Source: Paraburkholderia sp.
Lineage (GTDB): Bacteria; Pseudomonadota; Gammaproteobacteria; Burkholderiales; Burkholderiaceae
Length of the DNA stretch: 64,000 nt
Assembly: GCA_004322045.1 (NCBI GenBank)
Contig: SCRN01000043.1
Location: 186,001-250,000 of the forward strand
Direction of reading: 5' to 3'
Positions 60,228 to 64,000 of the stretch are shown here, piece by piece. The number at the start of each line of letters is the position of its first letter. Positions within the stretch are counted from its first letter, which is position 1. Under the pieces are notes generated by a model, which saw nothing but the letters and a program-made list of their open reading frames with translations, was not told the DNA's origin and did not search any database. Both the position numbers and the translations under genes were made by a program.

Positions 60228-61568
60228 TCAGTCCCGGCTTGCAAGCGCCGGCTGTTCCACATCCGTAGCAGGCGCGTCTTCGTGCGCGTTCGACGAGGCC
60301 GTTTGCACGCTCGCCCCCGATTTGCCGTGCCAGACGACCTCGTTGTCGACTGCATAGAGCTGGCACGGCGTATTGCCGTTTTCTTTGCTGCAGTTCGCGA
60401 GCGCGACCGACATCGGATCGTCCCCGCCTTCCGCCCACGACCATGCGCCCGAGGGCGATACGGCGAATGCACGCGTCGGATACTGGCTCAAGAACTTGCG
60501 ATAGGCCTCGCGTCCCGCCGCATCGACATAAGGAACCGAGCGAATGGAATCGACGGTCGCGTATCCCGACGCGGGCGGCAGCGCGGGGCCTTTGACCTGG
60601 TATTGCACGTGCGTCGGCATGCCGATGCGTTCGAGGAAGGCATCGACGGCTGGCCACCAGACTCTCACGCCGTCGCGATCGACGACGAGCCGATGCGCGT
60701 CGTTCTTGTAATCGCCGAAGTCGACCATCTTCGCCTGCGCACCGTGCGCGACGTAAGCGGCGTACATACGCTGCGTCAAATCGGGGCTCCACACCGAATC
60801 GTTGTCGCCGTAGATCCACAACGACGGCAAGCGGACGGCTTGCCCATACTGCTCGAACGCACGAGTCAGATTGTCCTGCCAGCCGGCACAGGCGTCCTGG
60901 CGCAACCCGCCCGAGAAATTGATGAGACCGCGCACGCCTCGCGCGGCATCCGTCCCGTAAGCGATCGTGGTGAGCCCGCCGTGAGAGGTGCCCGCGACGA
61001 CGATATGCGACGCGTCGACATACGATTGGGCCGACATGTACGCGATCGTGGCCCTGACGTCTTGCGCTTGGGCGATGCCGTTGCGCTCGACGTTGCAGCC
61101 TTCTTGCCGATAGGTGCCGCCCGAGTCTGCGAAGCCTTCGCGATTGGGTGCAACGACGGCATATCCGCGCTTCACGAATTCGCGAGCGAACGACAACGGC
61201 CGGCTGCGCGTTTGCGCGCGCGGATCGCCTTCGATTTTGCCGTGATTGAACACGACGAGCGGGAACGGCCCCGCGCCGTCGGGCTTGTAAATAGTCGCCT
61301 CGAGCGTGATGGTTCCGTCGGCATCGACGGGAATGCGCACGACCTGCTCGTTGAGATTACCGGCGAGCGCAGGCAGCACGTAGGGCGCGTGGCCGAATTC
61401 GAGGGGGGCGATCGATGCCCGCGAGAGCGGGCGAGCGTCGTTCGAGGCGAGCGAGATTTCGCGCATCGCCTCGCCGGCCGACTGTGCACTTCCGGCCGAA
61501 CCGGCGAAAGCGCCGGCCCATGCGCACGCACACAAACAACCGACGAATACGTTCTTCTTCAAACTCAT
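60228..61568 (-). CDS. Secreted alpha/beta hydrolase
   Basis: A 446-residue protein started at ATG 61568; a 60-residue upstream extension is rejected because the next Met begins a signal peptide ('SLKKNVFVGCLCACAWAGAFAGSAG', possible lipobox around Cys14/16). The catalytic Ser is in 'IVVAGTSHGGLTTIAYGTDAARGVRGLINFSGG' (GxSxG), with 'PLVVFNHGKIEGDP' forming the oxyanion hole and 'SLWIYGDNDSVWSPDLTQRMY' placing the acid. The last 110 residues are a less conserved tail ('PYVDAAGREAYRKFLSQYPTRAFAVSPSGAWSW'). Dienelactone-hydrolase-like; substrate unknown. Confidence 0.8.
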   Translation of the reverse strand: MSLKKNVFVGCLCACAWAGAFAGSAGSAQSAGEAMREISLASNDARPLSRASIAPLEFGHAPYVLPALAGNLNEQVVRIPVDADGTITLEATIYKPDGAGPFPLVVFNHGKIEGDPRAQTRSRPLSFAREFVKRGYAVVAPNREGFADSGGTYRQEGCNVERNGIAQAQDVRATIAYMSAQSYVDASHIVVAGTSHGGLTTIAYGTDAARGVRGLINFSGGLRQDACAGWQDNLTRAFEQYGQAVRLPSLWIYGDNDSVWSPDLTQRMYAAYVAHGAQAKMVDFGDYKNDAHRLVVDRDGVRVWWPAVDAFLERIGMPTHVQYQVKGPALPPASGYATVDSIRSVPYVDAAGREAYRKFLSQYPTRAFAVSPSGAWSWAEGGDDPMSVALANCSKENGNTPCQLYAVDNEVVWHGKSGASVQTASSNAHEDAPATDVEQPALASRD

Positions 61569-61993
61569 GCGCGTGTCTGCCCCAATTCCCAAAAATGCAT
61601 CGCGACTTCCGAGCTGGCGGTGCTCGTGCGCCCCGGCTCGATTAGTATCCGCGAGTCGCTCGCGGCCCCGTTGCGCAAAAAGAGGCCGACGCGGGCCGCA
61701 ATTCGTCCCTTCGGCGGCGAAATGACGGCAGCCCATGGCGCAAAACAACGGAAAAGTGCTGCTTGGCGACGATTCGCTAAGGGTTACTACCAGCCCCGAG
61801 CAAGAGGTTTGTCGCCGGCATGGGTGCGCGCCGGGGCGTCGCGGGACGTCCGAGCCGATGCATCACAAGTGTGGTCATCGTAGCGTCGCCGAAATATTTC
61901 GTGCAATGCAGGAGAACCCGGGGCGCGGCGCGGCCCGAGTGGCGGCATCGGCAATCTTTGCCGTGACAAAGACCGCCGAGAGGCAGAGGTAAG
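61569..61993. other. Gene-free stretch between the hydrolase and YchJ genes
   Basis: 425 bases without a supported gene. It carries the promoter region of the secreted hydrolase on its left and the downstream side of the YchJ gene on its right. No terminator or operator-like repeat of note was recognised. Confidence 0.4.
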
Positions 61994-62446
61994 TCAGCGC
62001 TCGCTAACGTTGCCGTCCACGTAGCGCCAGCGTTCATCGCCATCGTCGCGCACGAAGCGGCTCACTTCGTGCAGGCGATGACCACGCCCGCCGCTCTTGT
62101 AGCGCGCCACGAATTCGACGATCGCATGACGCGCGTCTCGTTGCTCGAAGCGCTTGATCTGCAAGCCGAGCCAGCGCGGCGCATCGGGTGCGTCCGGGCC
62201 GGTGTCGAGATCGGCAGGGCAGGTGGCAGGATCCCACGTCGCGCGCAGATAGTCCGTGTGGCCGAGCACATACGCCGAGTAGCGCGAGCGCATGAGTTCG
62301 AGCGCGCTCGGTGCGAGGGCTCGTCCGTCGAGATAGGGGCCGCAGCAGGCCGCGAAGCGCGGGGCGGGGGCCGCGGGTGGGCGCCCAGGGGCCGCGCCGC
62401 CGCATGGGCAATCGAGCGGTGCTTGCTGCTTGGCCGAACCCGTCAT
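61994..62446 (-). CDS. YchJ-family protein (UPF0225, SEC-C motif)
   Basis: A 150-residue protein started at ATG 62446, overlapping the acyl-CoA dehydrogenase stop (ATGA). An N-terminal Cys-rich SEC-C-like motif ('PLDCPCGGAAP...RFAACCGPYLDG') is followed by an NTF2-like domain ('ELMRSRYSAYVLGHTDYLRATWDPATCPADL', 'WLGLQIKRF', 'EFVARYKSGGRGHRLHEVSRFVRDDGDERWRYVDG'). YchJ proteins are soluble metal-binding proteins of unknown role. Coupling to an acyl-CoA dehydrogenase gene seems incidental but is recurrent in this group. Confidence 0.82.
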   Translation of the reverse strand: MTGSAKQQAPLDCPCGGAAPGRPPAAPAPRFAACCGPYLDGRALAPSALELMRSRYSAYVLGHTDYLRATWDPATCPADLDTGPDAPDAPRWLGLQIKRFEQRDARHAIVEFVARYKSGGRGHRLHEVSRFVRDDGDERWRYVDGNVSER

Positions 62447-63576
62447 GCGCCCAGGCCTCGAGCGATCAAGATCTTCTGGATGTCTCTCGTGCCTTCGTAG
62501 ATTTGGCAGACGCGCACATCGCGATAGATGCGTTCGACGGGGAAGTCGCTGACGTAGCCGTACCCTCCGAACGCTTGCAGCGCCGCGGAACAGATTCGTT
62601 CGGCCGCTTCCGACGCGAAGAGCTTCGCCATCGCCGCTTCGGTCAGACAAGGCAGGCCTGCGTCCTTGAGCGATGCGGCGTGCCAAACGAGTTGGCGGGC
62701 AGCCTCGAGCTGCGTGGCCATTTCCGCGAACCGAAATTGCACGGCTTGGTGCGCATAGAGCGGCTGGCCGAAGCTTTGCCGCTCGCGTGCATAAGCGAGC
62801 GCCGCCTCGAATGCAGCGCGCGCCATGCCGACGCTTTGCGCCGCGACGCCGATGCGTCCGCCCTCGAGCCCCGAGAGCGCAATCTTGTAGCCTTCGCCTT
62901 CTTCGCCGATCCGATTGGCGACGGGCACGCGACAGCCTTCGAACACGATCTGCGCCGTGTCCGACGAATGCTGGCCGAGCTTGTCTTCGAGCCGCGCGAC
63001 GATATAGCCGGGCGTATCGGTCGGCACGAGAAACGCGCTGATCCCGCGTTTTCCCGCGGCTTTGTCGGTCACGGCTATGACGATCGCGACATCGCCGTGC
63101 TTGCCGCTCGTGATGAATTGCTTGACGCCATCTATCACATAACCGTCGCCGTCGCGCACGGCGCTCGTGCGTAGCGCCGATGCGTCCGAACCGGCTTGCG
63201 GTTCGGTCAAGCAAAACGCGCCGAGCATCTCGCCGCGCGCGAGCGGCGTGAGCCAATCGCGTTTTTGCTGCTCGCTGCCGTAAGCGAGCAAGATGCTGCA
63301 AACAGGGCAGTTATTGACCGAAATGGCGGTGGACGTGCCGCCGTCGCCGGCCGCGATTTCTTCCAGAATGACGGCAAGCGCAAGCGCGTCGAGCCCCGCG
63401 CCGCCGTATTCGGTTGGGACCAGCACGCCATAGGCGCCAAGTTCGGCCAATTGGCGATGCACGTCCTTCGGAAACGTGCGCTCGCGGTCCCATGCGGCCG
63501 CATGCGGTGCGATGGCTTCGCGCACGAAGGTGTGCACCGCGTCGCGGATCATTGCGTGATCCTGGTCGAGCACCAT
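62443..63576 (-). CDS. Acyl-CoA dehydrogenase
   Basis: A 377-residue flavoprotein of fatty or branched-chain acyl-CoA oxidation. Motifs: '[42 protein letters not shown]', '[53 protein letters not shown]', and '[30 protein letters not shown]' with the catalytic Glu in YEGT. Length and motifs are of the standard SCAD/IVD size. It follows the thiolase gene on the same strand by 96 bases, forming a beta-oxidation unit. Confidence 0.92.
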   Translation of the reverse strand: MVLDQDHAMIRDAVHTFVREAIAPHAAAWDRERTFPKDVHRQLAELGAYGVLVPTEYGGAGLDALALAVILEEIAAGDGGTSTAISVNNCPVCSILLAYGSEQQKRDWLTPLARGEMLGAFCLTEPQAGSDASALRTSAVRDGDGYVIDGVKQFITSGKHGDVAIVIAVTDKAAGKRGISAFLVPTDTPGYIVARLEDKLGQHSSDTAQIVFEGCRVPVANRIGEEGEGYKIALSGLEGGRIGVAAQSVGMARAAFEAALAYARERQSFGQPLYAHQAVQFRFAEMATQLEAARQLVWHAASLKDAGLPCLTEAAMAKLFASEAAERICSAALQAFGGYGYVSDFPVERIYRDVRVCQIYEGTRDIQKILIARGLGA

Positions 63577-63672
63577 GTCGACGTCTCCTTATCGATGATC
63601 TCGAAATGCTCGATCGGCCACGCGTCAGGGCCGATCGGAGCAAACGGGGCGCACGCTAACCGGTGCGCGATC

Positions 63673-64000
63673 TCAAACGAGTTCGATGCCCATCGCCGTG
63701 GCTTCGCCGCCGCCGATGCACAGGCTCGCCACGCCACGCTTGCCGCCGCGCGCACGTAGCGCGCCGATGAGCGTAACGAGAATGCGCGCGCCCGAGGCGC
63801 CGATCGGGTGGCCGAGCGCGCATGCGCCGCCGTTGACGTTCACCTTCTCATGGGGAATCCCATGGTCTTTCATCGCGGCCATCGTCACGACGGCGAACGC
63901 TTCGTTGATCTCATAGAGATCGACGTCGCCCGCCTGCCAGCCGTTGCGCGTGAACAGCGTGCGAATCGCCCCGACGGGCGCCGTCGTGAACTTCGACGGT
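63673..64000 (-). CDS. Acetyl-CoA acetyltransferase (thiolase), C-terminal part
   Basis: The minus-strand frame runs off the right edge; 108 codons before the stop are visible. The visible part contains 'GDVDLYEINEAFAVVTMAAMKDHG', 'VNVNGGACALGHPIGASGARILVTLIGAL' (catalytic His in GHPIGASG) and 'GVASLCIGGGEATAMGIELV' (catalytic Cys in CIGGG). These are thiolase signatures 2 and 3. The start and active Cys of the N-terminal domain lie outside the window. It lies upstream of the acyl-CoA dehydrogenase and probably belongs to the same operon. Confidence 0.92.
   Translation of the reverse strand, partial: PSKFTTAPVGAIRTLFTRNGWQAGDVDLYEINEAFAVVTMAAMKDHGIPHEKVNVNGGACALGHPIGASGARILVTLIGALRARGGKRGVASLCIGGGEATAMGIELV

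Noticed and set aside
59900-60472. 190-codon minus-strand frame beside the secreted hydrolase
   Set aside because: It overlaps the 3' end of the hydrolase frame and has no domain or start signal.

Overview
The window looks like a chromosomal segment of a GC-rich betaproteobacterium of the family Burkholderiaceae (Burkholderia / Paraburkholderia / Trinickia type). The reasons are the fused isobutyryl-CoA mutase IcmF, the fused indolepyruvate ferredoxin oxidoreductase, an OmpC-like 16-stranded porin ending in Phe, a BTH_I2691/VasX-type type VI effector, H-NS proteins of the Burkholderia architecture, and a bioA-bioF-bioD-bioB operon. No rRNA, tRNA, intact insertion sequence or CRISPR array was seen.

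Layout. 1-103: start of a SRAP-family gene cut by the window edge. 512-7740: a type VI secretion payload module, vgrG (frameshifted) - DUF4123 adaptor - VasX-like pore-forming effector - DUF6708 membrane protein (candidate immunity) - PAAR. 7896-10156: an H-NS protein with three DNA-binding motifs, and a wHTH-Fic protein preceded by an array of direct repeats. 10204-15013: CheV, a PsiF-repeat protein, a secreted alkaline-phosphatase-superfamily hydrolase, a TMEM175-type channel and a RidA protein. 15272-18479: a compact four-gene operon (a 23-residue peptide, a HemN-like radical SAM enzyme, an MFS exporter, an S-adenosylmethionine decarboxylase) with hairpins before and after the peptide gene. 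This is the best candidate for an undescribed system and looks like a RiPP or small-molecule pathway.

18627-36788: NCS2 nucleobase permease, three c-di-GMP enzymes, a LivK-like binding protein, indolepyruvate oxidoreductase, a KirBac channel, two small paralogous proteins, a LacI - AGE epimerase - PfkB kinase sugar operon (probably mannose to fructose to fructose-6-phosphate), and a bile-acid:Na+ symporter-family transporter. 37122-42434: a small secreted protein, a porin, and an LqsR/LqsS-like response regulator and sensor kinase with a hot-dog thioesterase between them. 42765-52664: acyl-CoA and keto-acid metabolism (IcmF, nitronate monooxygenase, haloacetate-dehalogenase-like hydrolase, HMG-CoA lyase, YbaK deacylase, GhrA) plus a divergent AsnC regulator / EamA exporter pair.

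52769-55246: an islet with a NucA/NucB-type DNase toxin domain, a divergent MoeA-like protein and a DUF746 remnant. 55302-59659: the biotin operon, translationally coupled from bioA to bioD. 60228-64000: a secreted alpha/beta hydrolase, a YchJ-family protein coupled to an acyl-CoA dehydrogenase, and the C-terminal part of a thiolase running off the end.

All functions are inferred by reading sequence and recalled family motifs. No database search was run. Start codons were chosen from ribosome-binding sites, overlaps and family alignments and are stated where uncertain.
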